Both the position numbers and the translations under genes were made by a program. A stretch of 64,000 nt of DNA from Campylorhamphus procurvoides (taxonomy: Eukaryota; Chordata; Aves; Passeriformes; Dendrocolaptidae): contig WBMV01005000.1 in NCBI GenBank assembly GCA_013396655.1, positions 338,895 to 402,894 on the forward strand, given 5' to 3'. Below are positions 12,381 through 25,810 of this stretch, in pieces (the stretch's first letter is position 1; the number at the start of each line of letters is the position of its first letter). Under the pieces are notes generated by a model that saw nothing but the letters and a program-made list of their open reading frames with translations, ran no database searches and had not been told where the DNA came from.

Positions 12381-12975
12381 ATTCACATAGAATATGCTGT
12401 ATTTCTATTTTCACAAAGCTACATACAGCCTCATGTGTAGGACAGTGCAGGTTAAATGTTTGTGTACCAGAAAAAGAAAATAGGATCCAGCATTAACCTG
12501 ATGTTCTCACTGTAGTGTAAATCAGAAGCAACTCTAAAATCAGCGATATTGTAACAAAATAGAAGTGACAAAGTGGGCACAATGACAGGGCAGCATTTTC
12601 TGGTTTTCAGGTCTGGACATTTGCTTCAGTTTTCATCTCTACCTACCTTCTTCCTCATTTGCATACAAAACCTTTTTTTTTTGCCATATCAAAATTTTAC
12701 TTTCAGACTGAGACTTGCTTATTATTTTTCCATACTTTCCACAGAAACAAACACTTGATTTGTTATACTCAGTTTCAGAATGATGTGACACAAGGGGTCA
12801 CAAGTTTTTGACGGTCTCCCTTAGCGACACACTTATTACTAGCAGGAAATAATACTTGGTTGATGTATATTGTTCAGGCAGCCTGAAAGTAAAGGATTTT
12901 TTTTTTTTTATAATATAGTCTTTAGAGTCATACTGTTCTCTTATCTTCCCCATATATCTTACACATCAGATATGA
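12381..12975. other. Unique non-coding DNA
   Basis: No gene or repeat recognised apart from a short T-run at about 12899-12909. The 61-codon open frame at 12573-12758 (+) is AT-rich and featureless. Confidence 0.6.
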
Positions 12976-13195
12976 CAAGATAATTCTTCACTGTGAGAGT
13001 GGTCAGGCACTGGAACAGGTTGCCCAGAGAGGTTGTGGATGCCCCATCCCAGGAAGTGTTCAAGGCCAGGTTGGATGGGGTTCAGAGCAACCTGGTCTAG
13101 TGGAAGGTTCCCTGCTCATGACAGGGATATTGGAGCTGGATGGGGTGGAACTGGATGGCCAACCCAGGCCATTCTATGGTTCTATAATTTTATAA
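12976..13195 (+). mobile_element. CR1 LINE 3' end
   Basis: A 5'-truncated CR1 copy. It begins in the block encoding the RHWNRLPREVVDAP-type C-terminus ('aggcactggaacaggttgcc' near 13003-13022). It continues through 'gttcaaggccaggttggatg' and 'agcaacctggtctagtggaa', and ends in 'ccattctatggttctataat', the expected CR1 octamer-like tail. It is about 220 bases long, typical of the strong 5' truncation of avian CR1. Confidence 0.92.
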
Positions 13196-15110
13196 CTTTG
13201 ACTAGAAATAAATAGTCGAGTGCAGCCACTAGGTTAAGTCCTGAAAATTCAGAAGACTTATCACATTAAAACATTCATACACTGATATTAAATGTGGAGG
13301 ATGCCATAAAAAGTCTGTTATTAATCAACCCTAATTCAGAGCTTGACAGCTATTTTGGCAACTAATAACAGCATCACCTTATTCTAAAAGCATAGGAAAG
13401 ATCCATACCTCTCATTCTTGTGGCAATGAATCAATGCAAATTAAAACTTGAATTTTAAGGTCCAACTCTATGGGTATTTTCCGTGGTCATAAGCACCCTT
13501 GCCAATATCTCTTTGTGTAATCTTATTGAAAGCCTTTAAAACAATGCAGCACTGGTATTGCTGCAGCATATCACTGTGCTACGGAGCTCTTCGGGTCTGA
13601 ATTTGAAATGTGTAAGTAAATAAAAAATCAATGCATGCTGTAGTATACAATAGCCAGCGAGCACTGAATGAGTCTGTTATGCTCAAACCAAAGGCAAAAG
13701 CACATTAGGTATTGCACTTGGTACCTACACTAAGATAAAACCCTCTATCTCAGAAGCTAACACTATTTCTAGAGCTTGTTAAAGTTGTGGCTTAAATGGA
13801 CAATGAGGTCTGTTCAAGTTTCAGATAACTTCTCAAAGTTCTTTGAAAAGTGTTCTAAGAAAAGAGCACTAAGTGAAAACCAGTACTTTAAGAGACAGTT
13901 TTTGCTGGAATAAACTTTCATCACATCAAAAATATGTCACATTCTATTTCCTTTTGTGTTCTTAGAGTACAATTGAGAAAACAATAAAAAGAGAGGAAAG
14001 GAGCATAAGTCTCTGTGATCATACTGCAAGATAATTCTAGGTCAAAACCTTGCTAAATAACTGTGAACAGAATTTGGTGTTTGGGGAAAGGGTTTTACTG
14101 CACACTGCTGATTGCCAGAACTATGCAGGCACAAAGTACTGAAATATCCACCCTCAATATTTTTTTGATAAAGTAAGAAAAAGGTAGAAAATCTCATATG
14201 GTGTTTGGAGAACAGCTAACGTACAATTACCTGAAGTAGTTCCTCTGGATCAAAACTTCAGTCAATCCATTTTGGGAAGAACTTTCTGATGTTTTATCAC
14301 TACAGCAGAGATCATTTGGCCATGATATTAGTGAAAATGGAGAGGGCACTACCAGGTTTCCTGTGCACTTACAGTGAGGTGTTAATGGAGTTTCATTTGA
14401 CTGCCTACCACTCAACTTGTGTGTGCCCTAACAGAGCCCATAAAAAAGGACAGTTCATGTGATTTATTAAGCCACTCTCTATTTAGGAACACTTTCTAGT
14501 ATGTGATTGTAGGGCATATTTAAGAGAAAAAACCCTATTCCTAGGGAGGGCAAACTGGGTAGATAAAATTTGCCTAAGATGCCCTTGATATCCAAGCCCT
14601 TCAACTTTTAAATTCTACCAATCTTAACCGATTCCTCATTTTTAACTAGAAATATCAGCAGAATTGTTTAAAGCTTGTGCAAAGGAGTGAGGAGGATGCA
14701 ATGAATTCATGAAAAGGCAGACCAGCTGAGAATCAGCTCTCTTTGAGCCAGTCATGCAACTGATGTTTCAACAGGAGTGAAAAAGAACAATTTTCTTTTG
14801 CTATGAAGTATTTTGCTCTGAAAAATTAATTAACAGGTGAAAGACTAATTTCAGGTGTCTGTTTTGAGACATTTGTTTTGTAGTGCCCCCACCTTACTCA
14901 GTTACAATGATCAGCAGGAATGGGTGAATACTTTATTAATTCTGAGGGCTCCAGCAACTGCTTTTTCTTCTCCTTCTGTTATCAGTACATCTTTTTATTG
15001 CAACACTTCCCCTTCCCTTTGTATTCTGATATTCTGATTCTTTTTTCTTCCCTCCAATTAATTTTGAATAAATCAAGCTTTTGAAATTTAGTTAATGAAG
15101 AGGGAGAATA
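13196..15110. other. Unique non-coding DNA, 1.9 kb
   Basis: No gene, RNA or recognised repeat. Open frames at 14227-14415 (-) and 14855-15037 (+) are short and featureless. Confidence 0.6.
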
Positions 15111-15235
15111 TACTTAGCTCAGCTGGCTGGAGCATGGTGCTGATAACACCAGAGTTGTGGGTTCATTCCCCATATGGGCCATTCACTTAAGAGTTGGACT
15201 TGATGATCCTTGTGGATCTCTTTTAACTAGCAAGG
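15111..15235 (+). mobile_element. tRNA-Ile-derived SINE, TguSINE1-like
   Basis: The 5' half is a degenerate tRNA-Ile: an A-box match TAGCTCAGCTGG at 15115-15126, an anticodon-arm segment 'ggtgctgataacacc' at 15136-15150, a B-box-like GGTTCATTCC at 15160-15169, and the acceptor end 'gggcca'. The tRNA body runs straight into 'ttcacttaagagttggac' and 'ttgatgatccttgtgg', a CR1-like 3' tail, as in passerine TguSINE1. The start of the acceptor stem is eroded, the B box has lost its CG, and the last bases of the tail are degenerate. This indicates an old inactive copy, not a functional tRNA gene. It is the strongest clue that the genome is from a passerine. Confidence 0.88.
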
Positions 15236-18200
15236 GTTATATCCATTAGAATCCATTAAAACAAAGCCTTTGGAGATCTCTAGTCGGGGTATAATGCTGT
15301 CCTTGTGGAGCAAAAACATAAGGTTATTTAGAGCATGTATTTTTCTCAGAGCAGGACCCTATTTATAAACTAAAGTTGGAATATTTAATATTGATAGTTT
15401 TCAAATGAATTCATGAGACGTTTTTATTTGATATTGATTAATCTTTTCACCTGAAGAATATTCTATTTTTTCTTCTCTTATGACAGCAGGGATTACTAAT
15501 TTTATTAGTAGTTCTAATATTTTTCTAATACTGATCAAAAATTAAAAGAAAGGAAATGATGCAATTAGTCCTCACAGTTGCTGCAATACAGAGAGTCTTT
15601 TTTCCTCTTCTTTGTGATACTTATTTTATTTTTTTTTTGGTAAATGGTCAACTAAAATCTCTGCTTGCTAGTTTACAAATCTGTGATTGTCACCGTACCA
15701 ATGCATACAGATGGTAATTGCTGTTTCATTTGCTGGCTGTACATCAATAAAAGTTAGGACTGTTACACTGAGGTAGCACAAAGCTTTTTAATGTCAGCAG
15801 TTTTGAGCTGACAAAAAAAAAACAAATCCAAAAAATGCAATGTAGATGTAGGTCACTTAAATTTATTCTTTTCCCAGAGATAAACAACTCCAAAATTTGT
15901 TTAAACTTCCTGGTACATAACAGCTTTGATATCCAAATAAGTTCCCCGATTAAAAGCCAGCTATGTTATACACATAAAATGGAATACATGAAAATTTAAA
16001 TGTAGGCATGATATATACATAACTAGTAACATTAATAATTCAAAGTCATATTTAGGTTGCATTTTTTGTAGTAAAATCTTGAATTATTATTGAAAATGTT
16101 GATTATTTTATTCAAAATGACCAGAAGAAGAGTTTTGATAAAGTCAGATTACATTGTCACCGGATACTTTGCAGGGTAAATGTACAATAGGATTCACTAG
16201 GAAAATTCATGGCAGACAAGAGTACCTGTTAAAAACAATGATCTAAAAGCTACTTAATAAATGTTTGACAGAGTATTATAAAGGGCTAGTGTAGAACTGA
16301 GCTCTTTCCTAAACATCTGCTAGTGGCAAGGTGAGAGCACATTTGGAGAGCTAGAAGGGCACTGGGGCTCTGCCCACATTATTTCCTAGTGTGGTGCAGT
16401 ACAAGTGGGTCAGAAAACTGAAGCAGCTGATACTGTGTTGTCTAAATGAGCAGTTATTGAGGATTTATGTCTGTCTCCATTTAGTCTGGTCCCAAATATG
16501 GGATACTCTTGGAAACCTGATGTCTGAAGCACCTGAAGGAAAGTTCTCCCACAGCCCTCTGTTTCCATTACTGTGGGTCCTGTGAAGGCCATGTTGTGTC
16601 AACCATATAGCACCTTACCTAATGCCAAGGACTTTGGCAGCACCACAAGGACTCACAGGCCTGGTTCCAGTTTTCGCTCATCTTTCTCCCTCATTCTTCT
16701 TCCTCCTTTTTCTGTCCCTTCTAGTTTCCAATTGATACCATAATACTTGCTGCCTAAACTGCCTCTGAACTGGTCATTGGTGTGAACAAAGGCACTGCAA
16801 GGCAAAGACTTAATACTGCTGCTGTAGCAGCCACAATATGAGGACATCCCAAAGGTCACTCTGGCTCTCCCAGACTGCTTTTTATTTCACACCTTTTTTG
16901 TGTCTTTGCCACTGCAATTGCTTATCTCCAGCTCAAGGGAAAGGTTTTGGTGTGATAAACAAATGTGGACTGAGGGTTCAGCACTGCTTTTGTGATGCTG
17001 CACAACTAACAGTGCCTCCAAAATTTTTGGATGCAAAAGGAGGAAATAGAGATCATGTGTTGTTGGCTGATGTCCTAATGTTGTCATGTTTATGTCAAAC
17101 TTTGGGAACATATATGTATGTTCAAGTGATTGACCACTGGTAATGTAACCTCTTGATTCTCAGCAGGAGTGGTTTATGCTGTGGTGTGGGTAAGTCCACC
17201 AGAGGCAAAACTGTGATTAAAGTTACCAAGGCTATTCTCAAAATTCTCTTACTTTGAGCAGAGTAAGTGGCAGACTGAACTAGGCAGTGGTGGCTAATGT
17301 GTGCACCATTCCCTTCTGGAACCTTCAGTTGCCCACTACAGCTTTGCAAACCATGTAAACTAGTTGGGACACACACAAGCCTCAACGTACCAAGGAGGTA
17401 TATTTGTGAATATCATACCTGGCTTCCCTAAGGAATTCATCCTACTGTGTTTTCCACTTCTCTGACCTCAGACTCAGAGACAGGACTTGAACAGAGGGTG
17501 TAATGTGTGATGTTGGAGTAGCTGCCTGCAATGTAGGACACCTGTTATCCTTACAACACTGAGTCATGAGGCAGCATCCTGACAATGAGCAAAACCTGGC
17601 TCAGCTGTACTCCAATGCAAAGAAAAGTATTTTGAATCCACAAGGAGATTTTATTAGAGAATAAAGAGTGCTCTGCATGCCCTTAACATTTGACTTTTTG
17701 TTAAATGAGCTTTTGACACAGTGTCCTCTGCAAACATCTCTAAAATACAATGTAGTGCTGTACAGAGATGAATAAACCAAATCTGACAAGAATTCACTCA
17801 GGTTTCAGAGGCAGCATCACATTGCACATTGCTCTGCTTGAAATAGGAGTTCTTATGTATACTAGAAGTCACCAGCAAACCAGCAAATCAAATTCTTCTC
17901 TCCTATATTTTGTATCATACAACTTAGATGAGATCAAACTCGTCACCAATACTTTGAACAATCTTGAATGACAATGTAAGTCCATGAAAAACAGCTGTAG
18001 TTTTGTCACCTGTTTCTTACAAATGTAATCCTTATCTTCTAAAAACTTAATTTTAAAAGGTCCCAAGAAGCGAAAGCTTCCAAAACTTTTTTTTTATATC
18101 CCTTCTGTTTGTATTGAAATTAAAAAAGAAAAAAGAAATTATTTTTTAGTTTGTATTTTAATTCTTTTCTATGCTGACCTCCACTTGGGCTTTAGAAAGA

Positions 18201-21200
18201 AACATTCTGCAGTTTTTACCTCATAAAAATGTGATTTTTTTTTTCCTTAAGAACAGATAAAAGACCTTTGGATTTTTAATAACAAATATTTTTTTTACTG
18301 ATGTCTAATGTAAAATCCAAGAGTGGTCTAGAGAATTTAGAGACACACTGTTCAAATACTATCTTCCAATCCTCTCAAAATAAAGACAATAAAAAGATAT
18401 GTTTTGTACCACAGAGGTGAAAGTCCTTTTTAATTATTTTATCTTTGAACTAGAGTATGTTGATCTCAGGTGGAACCTAAAGTAGTTTTAACACCCTTTC
18501 AAGATTTTAGGAGTCTTATCCTGTGTTATTGGAATCAACGTCAAAACATCCATTGACTATCATAGGAATAGGTCTTTGTCATATCTGTATGAATTTCTCT
18601 GTGATTTTAGTTTTAATCTCTCTTCTCCCTTCACCTCCTATGTTCAAGATGTTCCAAGTCAGATTTTTTTGTTTGTTTGTTTAAAGGAAATATTATTAGA
18701 AATGCAGGTAAATTTTAAATTATTTCATTTTGGACATCTAGAGGTAAATTGACTCCTCTACAAAGCATCATCACAAGACTTCTGCGTTACTTAGCATAAA
18801 GTTTAAGCAGTGCCTGAGTGATGCAGACATCTTGAGCCGTAACACTTCATGGAGAAGAATTTAATTCTTATTAAATTAGTTCTCAGATATTAAATCTCTT
18901 TTAAAATGCTCTAGAAACAAGTAACTTATTTTGGTAATAAGATGGACTTGACTCCTTTGAATGTATGAAAAAGAAATAAAAACCATTTAACTTAGTTTTT
19001 ACTTTTCTTTGTAATTCCAGTGACAGAAATCTATACCTATATTCCTGACAATTGATTAGTGTAAAATAAAGCACCTTTACAAAACTATAATATTTTTATT
19101 TGTATATATATTTAAAAATAGACACTTATTTTTCTGTTGCAGCAAGCTTTACATAGTCTTGTTTTCCACGGGTGCAACAGCCCATCTTAATCAGATCAAC
19201 CTGAACTGGATTTAATAAAAGAACAGAAGTCTCAAAGATCACTCCATTCCTGAAAGTGTGAGGAAGTCAATGGATGCATAGGGGGAAAAGACCCAGCAAG
19301 GGCCCACTGTGAGCTTTCACCATTTTAGAAAAAAAAGGATCCAAACTGAAGAAAATCTTACTGTTTTCAACCACAAGTGACACTCTGTAAAGCTCTGAGA
19401 GCCTCTTAGCTATCAAAATAACCAGCCACAATGTATAAAATTGTAAGAATAATTAGTTCTATGGGCCTTTTTGGTTTTTTTTCATTGACAACAACATGAT
19501 GAAGAGGAGGACATGACAGTTTAGTAGCTGAGAAAGGAATTTTGATGTGTTTAAGAAAAGCTTCATTTGCGAGAGGCAGTCAAGATAAGTAATTGAAAAA
19601 ACAAATGGAGGTACACCATCTCTTTCAGAGCTAAGTATATAAAATCTTTTGTGTTGATTTCAGTCTTTCATAACATCTGATGAAACAGTCATTGATTTTA
19701 AGTTCCTTTTTTTTTTTTATCCTTTTAATTACTCTCTGAGTAGTAATGAATACTAAGAGGTTGACTATCAAAGCTTAAAAAAGACACTAAAACAGCTGAT
19801 AATGTTGATGAGACCTGTGAGAATGCAAGTGTTACTGGGAAAGTTACTAAACAAGTTTATTTCCTATTGACATTATTTCCTACTCAGAAAAACTTACAAT
19901 ATATTCCATTCTTTTAGCACCATAAGGTACTGATTTTGTCCAGACACAGATCTTGCTTTTGGCCTGAGAGTGCAGCACTATGTATGCTATGCCTGAAGTT
20001 ATCCAAACTGAGGGTCTTGAATGTTGATCTCTCTAGAGGTTTGTAGATCCTCATTATTGTTCTATAGATTCTCTGCAAACAAGTCTTTCTTGACATAAAA
20101 GTTCTGACAAGACCTTAACAGTTTTGGGTATGACTATGACTCACTGTGGGTTTACAGATTAAGGGAAGTATGTAGCTCTGAAACAGTTTCTGTGGTCAAT
20201 CTGTAATCAAATTGGAGTCTTTGAGACTTTCCTGTATAAATTCTATTTAACTAATTGTTCTTCTCCTTTATTCAGACCATTTATTTTCCAATTTACTGAG
20301 GCAATTTTGAACTCCAATCCTGCCTTCTAACATTAAAATTCCCACTCTGTTATGTTCTGAGAAAAATAAAAAAAAAATTATAAAATGTTTCAGATCATTA
20401 AGGGGGTGGAAAGTGAAGTGGCAATGCATCCAGGACAAATCACATCAGAACCCTATTTAAGAACATCCTCCATTTTTATAGTGAACTACCCATAATTATT
20501 CTCTGAATATACTGTACCAATGAATTTAACATCTATTTGTTGGTAAGTCACAGTGGTCTCTTCAGATACATTTCTAACTAATATGTGCTATTTTCTTCTA
20601 TGCTTAAACCCAAAAAACTATTATTTTTATCTAAATAATTCTGGGAGTTAAAATAATTCCCCAAGAGATGATTCCTCTCTTTTCAGCTCTTGTTCATTTT
20701 CATCTCTTTCTGTGTTGTCCTTGATAACTCTAAAATGTCATCAGCCACTTCTGCAGCAATGAGTTCCAGCCATATATGTGACACATTTCTCCTGCCTGCA
20801 CACCACCTAGCCTTTCCTTTGCTGTCACTGATGGTAACACTGTTAGCTGTATGTCAGTAGCTGACCTTTTCAGTGAAGACTGATTTATAAGGAATTAGCA
20901 ATTTGGGTTTTTGGGGGTTATCTGTTATTTTCCATTGTAATGATGGATGTCTGAATCTTTTTCTTGGTCTTTCTCATGCTTTCAGTGCTTTGATAGTGTT
21001 TAGTTGTTCTTGATCCCTGATTGTTGTGTACCACTGTGAGCCTTGGATTTTATAATTTTGCCCCTAGGCATGTATTGTTGCAAGTTTTTGTTGGATTTTC
21101 GATTATTTAGTCAAAAGTGATGATTAATTAATTTTGATAATTTGCTCTATGGACTGTTCTGCTATCAGCTTTTCCTAATAGAACTTAAAATAGGTAAAAT

Positions 21201-22632
21201 CCTTCAGTATCATCAAGTCGTTTTCTCTGTATGAGTGACATACTTAAAACCAGCTTATAACCATTCTAGTTGTTATAACATCTAATGTATAGTATTGGAC
21301 TCCTAATAACACCTCTATGTTTGTTTATAATACTAGGTCACCATTTTGTTTTTATTTTTGTTAATAAATATTAGTAGATCAACTTTCAAATATTCTGAGG
21401 TTTTCTTTCTTTTTCATCCAATCTATAAATTTAGACTTTATGTTTTCACTTTTTCCAGACCTTTGTTGAGGATATCATTGTTTATATCTATCTGAGTACC
21501 CCTGTTATTTTAAATGACAAATTTAAAGGCCAGCTGTTACTTTAAAGATCAGCCTTAGCACATCAGCCAATATGGCCATACATTCGTCTTGGTGATGTTT
21601 CTACATTGTCTTTGAGTAGGACAAAAACAACACTGAGCCTCCTTCCATCTTCTCCAGAGAGCTCATTGTGACTGTAGGACCAAAGGCCTCACATGTAGGA
21701 ATAATTTGCTGGTAAGTAGCCATGTTTGTACATTTGTTTAGAAATAAGAGTGGAATCAACAGAAGAAATAAAGACAGAATTTATGCTTGAAGAGTACCTT
21801 CAATGTTACTCCATTACCTGTGCAAGAATTATGTGACTGATTTTAGAATCTGATACAAATAAGATTTTCAGCTGCTTGAGAATCAATAATATGATTTTTT
21901 TTTCTGTTTCATGTGTAAAAAGTGAGAGAAATAGCTGTTGAAATGTGAATTACAGCTTTTAAAAACATCAACAATTCAGGAGTTCAGATATAAAATGTTG
22001 AAAGAGAATGCCTTTATGTTCTGAAGTGCTTGGGTTTTTTTTCTCTGTAAAAGTTGAATCCAGCCCAAATTGAAAAATTTCAATTGAAAAATCTACATGC
22101 AAATACTTCTATATATCCTATATTCAAATTAAAAGAGTATTCATATCTAAAATAAGAGGAAAAAATCATCTGAAAGAAGAGGAAAATTCATTAATTATCT
22201 ATTTAATATTAGGTATAGATCCAATGGCTGAAACGCAAGGAAGCTGAATAATAAAGATAACAAAAACTTCAGTCTGCAGAACCTGAGTGCTTTGCCAACA
22301 TCCTTGACAGGTCTTCTGTTGGACAGAATCTGCCTGCTGGCAAACATGGTTGTGCATTTATTACCTTGGGAGGGAGACAAGAAAGGACATATGGGCCCTA
22401 TCAGTGCAGAGAAAAGAGAAGAGACTGAGCCTACTGAGGCAGTCTTTTGTTCCTGTGACACTGAAAAGGTTCGATGCAGATCTTGAGTCCAGAGCATGTG
22501 GTGCCAAGCTTAGAGTACTTGTGTCATCAGAGCTTCAGGCAGTAATAGGAGTGTAGAGAGCTCTTCTCAGCTCTGTCTGGCATCTCTGAGAGTGCTGGAA
22601 GCATTGGATTAGCCCTATAGATTGGTGATATT
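15236..22632. other. Unique non-coding DNA, 7.4 kb
   Basis: No gene is supported. Most is AT-rich. The part at about 16290-17580 is somewhat GC-richer, with several short open frames on both strands (up to 101 codons), but nothing matches a protein or repeat family I know. The segment 22195-22560 has a 100-codon open frame (-) that is also unrecognised. T-runs occur near 18233-18244 and 19708-19719. Confidence 0.5.
16290..17580. other. GC-richer unidentified block
   Basis: Base composition and low-AT wording differ from both flanks. There are overlapping open frames at 16391-16585 (+), 16838-17143 (+), 16887-17111 (-) and 17122-17385 (-), none with a domain I recognise. It could be a decayed unrecognised transposon, a conserved non-coding block, or chance. 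Confidence 0.3.
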
Positions 22633-22945
22633 CACAGAATCCAAGAATAGATCAGGTTGGAAGGGAGCACAAGAATCACGTGGCCCAATCTCCCTGCTCA
22701 GCACGGTTATCTCAGAGCACATGGCACAGGATTGCATCCAGGTGATTCTGGAATATCTCCACTGAGGTGATTCCACACCCTCTCTGGGCAATCTGTTCCA
22801 GCAAAGAGTTCTTCCCCATGTTCAGGTAGAATTTCCTGTGCATCAATTTTTGCCTGTTGCCTCTTGTCCTGTTGCTTGACAGCACCAAGATCCTGACTCT
22901 GCCTTGGATGGATGTTATATCCGTCCATATATTCTATCCATCTTT
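22633..22945 (-). mobile_element. CR1 LINE 3' end, minus strand
   Basis: On the + strand the copy reads 'tcacagaatccaagaatag', 'aggttggaagggag', 'tccctgctcagcac', 'tctctgggcaatctgttcca' and 'gttcttccccatgttcagg', then 'cctcttgtcctgttgc'. This is the reverse complement of a CR1 3' end whose tail lies at 22633. The open frame at 22707-22928 (-) is remnant ORF2 C-terminus. The copy is truncated 5', and on the + strand side it is followed by a 22-base T-run. Confidence 0.88.
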
Positions 22946-22959
22946 AAAAGCCTGTTTCG

Positions 22960-22981
22960 TTTTTTTTTTTTTTTTTTTTTT
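22960..22981. repeat. Poly-T run (22 bases)
   Basis: An uninterrupted T run next to the 5'-truncated edge of the CR1 at 22633-22945. It lies at the wrong end to be that element's tail. Confidence 0.9.
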
Positions 22982-25164
22982 CCCAGTGAAATATCTAAAG
23001 TAAGTATTCAAAAATCATAGATAATATGCAGAAGCCTTTTCAGGTCTTATGCCATAAAGAGTGATTTTTTAATTTTTTTTTTAAAATGTGTTTCTTCACT
23101 GCACATAAGCACTATTGCCTAGAACATTTAAATCTGCTTTGCCTTTCTCAGCTAGTGCTCCTATAGTTATTTTGTATACACTTTTGAAAAGATGCTGTTT
23201 AGTTTCACAGGAGTATCTGGGGGAAATAAAAATGATCTTATGCTGGTGAAATGTTCATTGTCACTCAATACCTTGCTTTGGTTGTCTGCATCTCAATTAG
23301 CACATTACATGGGAGATGATTTAAGATACACTTTTGTGCAATAGCTAATTATAAATGATTAAAGTAGATGAGAGCACAATTCATAAGGGTCACACAGAAC
23401 TGGTAGAAAGTTGCCAACTTCTTGAGAGATAGTCTTTTTCCAAGCTGTCTTATTGAGATTTTTCTGCCTTCCAAAGCCTCTCTTTCATAGTTTATAACAA
23501 ACAATGGTGAACCTATGGATTCAAATTCTCTGGGCCTGAATATACATTCAATTAATTAAAAATGGTACTAAAGGTCAAAACTGGCAATTTTAAAGCATTT
23601 TGTAAAATTATGTGTCCAACCTTTCCCTGAAGTGAATGAAGAGTTGTCCCTGAGAGCATATTTTGTCAAATGACAATGAAATATATTGGTCCTAAGTTGC
23701 TTCGGCAGCTTTGAAATTCCAGGTCATAAGGGACATTGTTCTTTTATGGTGCACTAAGTATTGCATGTGGTCAACAGTTATTGCATTTCCATAGGAACCA
23801 CAAGGAGTTTTTGACTATTTCTCTTTTCTAGATTTACAAACTGTTTTCCATCATTTCCTGAGCTTGGACTTAAAAGTTTCTCGGTGGTGCTTCAGAGGTT
23901 AAGGCCAGGCATGGCTTTCAAGGGGAAGCACAGCTTAGACATGAGTTTAAGAAGATTTTAACAAGCTTTTGTCTTCCCACACCCCCTTATATTTACTTGG
24001 CCTTTCATATAAAGGAAGAAGTGATCTCGATATAGTGACAAGAAATGTAGTGATCCAGGAAACGGACCACATTGATTGCCCTAAGTTTTCCTATTGCCTC
24101 TGTGATATTCATTAAGACTTTATTATAACAATAGCTTATTTAAAAACAAAAACAAACCAACAAAAAACAAATGTTTTCCGTGGTCAATGATCAAAAGGAA
24201 AACAAATGGTTTTTTCTTCCTGCAGGGATTTTCTAGATTAAGAGGAAGAATAAAATAAACCTCCATTGTTTGACAGACCTCTGTTCAGCTTCAGAGCAGA
24301 AATCCAAAATGTAGAATATCTCATTAAAAATATAAATGTCAAGCCTAAGATGTGTTCTGAAGGACAGTAAAAGGTAAAGATCGCTCTTAAATACCATGGC
24401 CTTACTAGTTCATTAAGTTGTGAGTAGAATTGTTAACTAAGTTGTCAACTGGTACTGAGAAGGAATTACACTGAAACAGCACTTAGATATACTCAGTGGG
24501 TGCAAAGATTTAAATACCATCTTTTTGTACCTAATGAGAATTAGATATTGAACAAAATGTCTCAAAATGTCAGTAAAGTGTGTGCTGTTGAGATTTTTTT
24601 CAAGAAGCAAGCAGAGAGACAGATTAATTGTTCTTAACTAGAGAAAGGGCCTCTTTAGATGGTCTTTAAGGAAATAATGTAGGAAAATGTGGTGAAGTAA
24701 TAACTGATCATAAATTGGATGATCCAAATTATAGGCTTCTAATCTGAGAATTAGAAACCTATTTCCTGTTATTTAATTCCCTTCCAATCAGTCTTTTGGT
24801 GTTTTAGTTTCTATTGTATACATAATGGCAACAATAGCAGAAGTAATTTGTTCTGGTATTTCTGGGCTATGATGGTTGTGTTTTAAACAGATATTTGCCC
24901 ATTATGAATTGCAATAATAAATATTTTCATGAAAGAAAATTGCTAAATAAAAACTGATTTGAACTAACTGAAGTGTAATTTAGTGTATTGTACCTGGTTT
25001 GGGTTTATTTGATTATTTTGTAAAAAGAATTAATAATGTCCCATTGATCAAGTAAGCATGAAAGTTAAAAGTAATAAGATCCTTAATATTTTTAAACCAT
25101 TTTCCCCCGAAAATTAAATTACATCAAATCCTGTACAATTTCAACACGCACACACAAAAAATGT
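22982..25164. other. Unique AT-rich non-coding DNA
   Basis: No gene, RNA or recognised repeat over 2.2 kb. Confidence 0.6.
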
Positions 25165-25810
25165 TAAATGATATTACCCACACACTTCATCAGTTTATCT
25201 CTGAGGGTATGATGGAAGACACTGTCAAAAGCCTTATTAACGTGAAGATTAACATCCACTTCCTTGCAGATGAGATAGTTGTTTCATTGTAGAATGTTAT
25301 CAGGTGGTTAGATGATTTCCTCTTCATAAATCAATGCTGACCACACCTAGTCACCTTCTTGTCTTCCCTACGTTTGAAAATGGTTTCCAGTTTTATTTCC
25401 TCCAGGGATCAAGGTGAGGCTGACTGGCCCATAGCTCTCTGGATCTTCTTTCTTGCCATCTTAGAAGTAGAGATGACATTTTTTTCCTAGTTGACAAGAG
25501 CTTTCATTGTGATTGACAGTGGCTTGACAGTGAAAACCGCTAGCTCTCACAGCACTTGTTGGATCAGTCTGTTAGATACCAGGGGTTGTATATATTCAGA
25601 TTGATTAAGTGCTCCTTAAATCCTTAACTTTCCTCTGAGAGCAACTGATTCTTGCTCCAGACTTTCTGTTGGGTGTAAGGTACCTATGGTTTCTTGTACC
25701 TACGATTTCTGAATTTCTTTACTTACTAGTAAAGACTGAGACAGATAAAGCTTTGGGTATGTTTTCTGTGTCCTTTGTCACAGTTCCTCTGTGCTGCTCA
25801 GGAAGGGCAA
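25165..25810 (-). mobile_element. CR1 LINE internal fragment (reverse transcriptase region), minus strand
   Basis: Several blocks are the reverse complement of the CR1 ORF2 reverse transcriptase region. They include 'gacactgtcaaaagcctta' (about 25220), 'aaatcaatgctgacca' (about 25327), 'tggtttccagttttatttcc' (about 25381), 'gggatcaaggtgaggctgac' (about 25404), 'cagtggcttgacagtg' (about 25518) and 'cttgctccagactttc' (about 25652). No long open frame survives, and substitutions plus small indels are frequent, so this is an old copy without its 3' tail. Confidence 0.75.

Noticed and set aside
15111..15180. Possible functional tRNA-Ile gene
   Set aside because: The acceptor stem does not pair, the B box has lost its CG, there is no terminator T-run directly after, and the body continues into a CR1-like tail. 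It is a SINE.
22960..22981. Poly-T as the tail of a processed pseudogene or of the adjacent CR1
   Set aside because: CR1 lacks a poly(A) tail and the run is at its 5'-truncated side. No reverse-complement gene sequence is attached.
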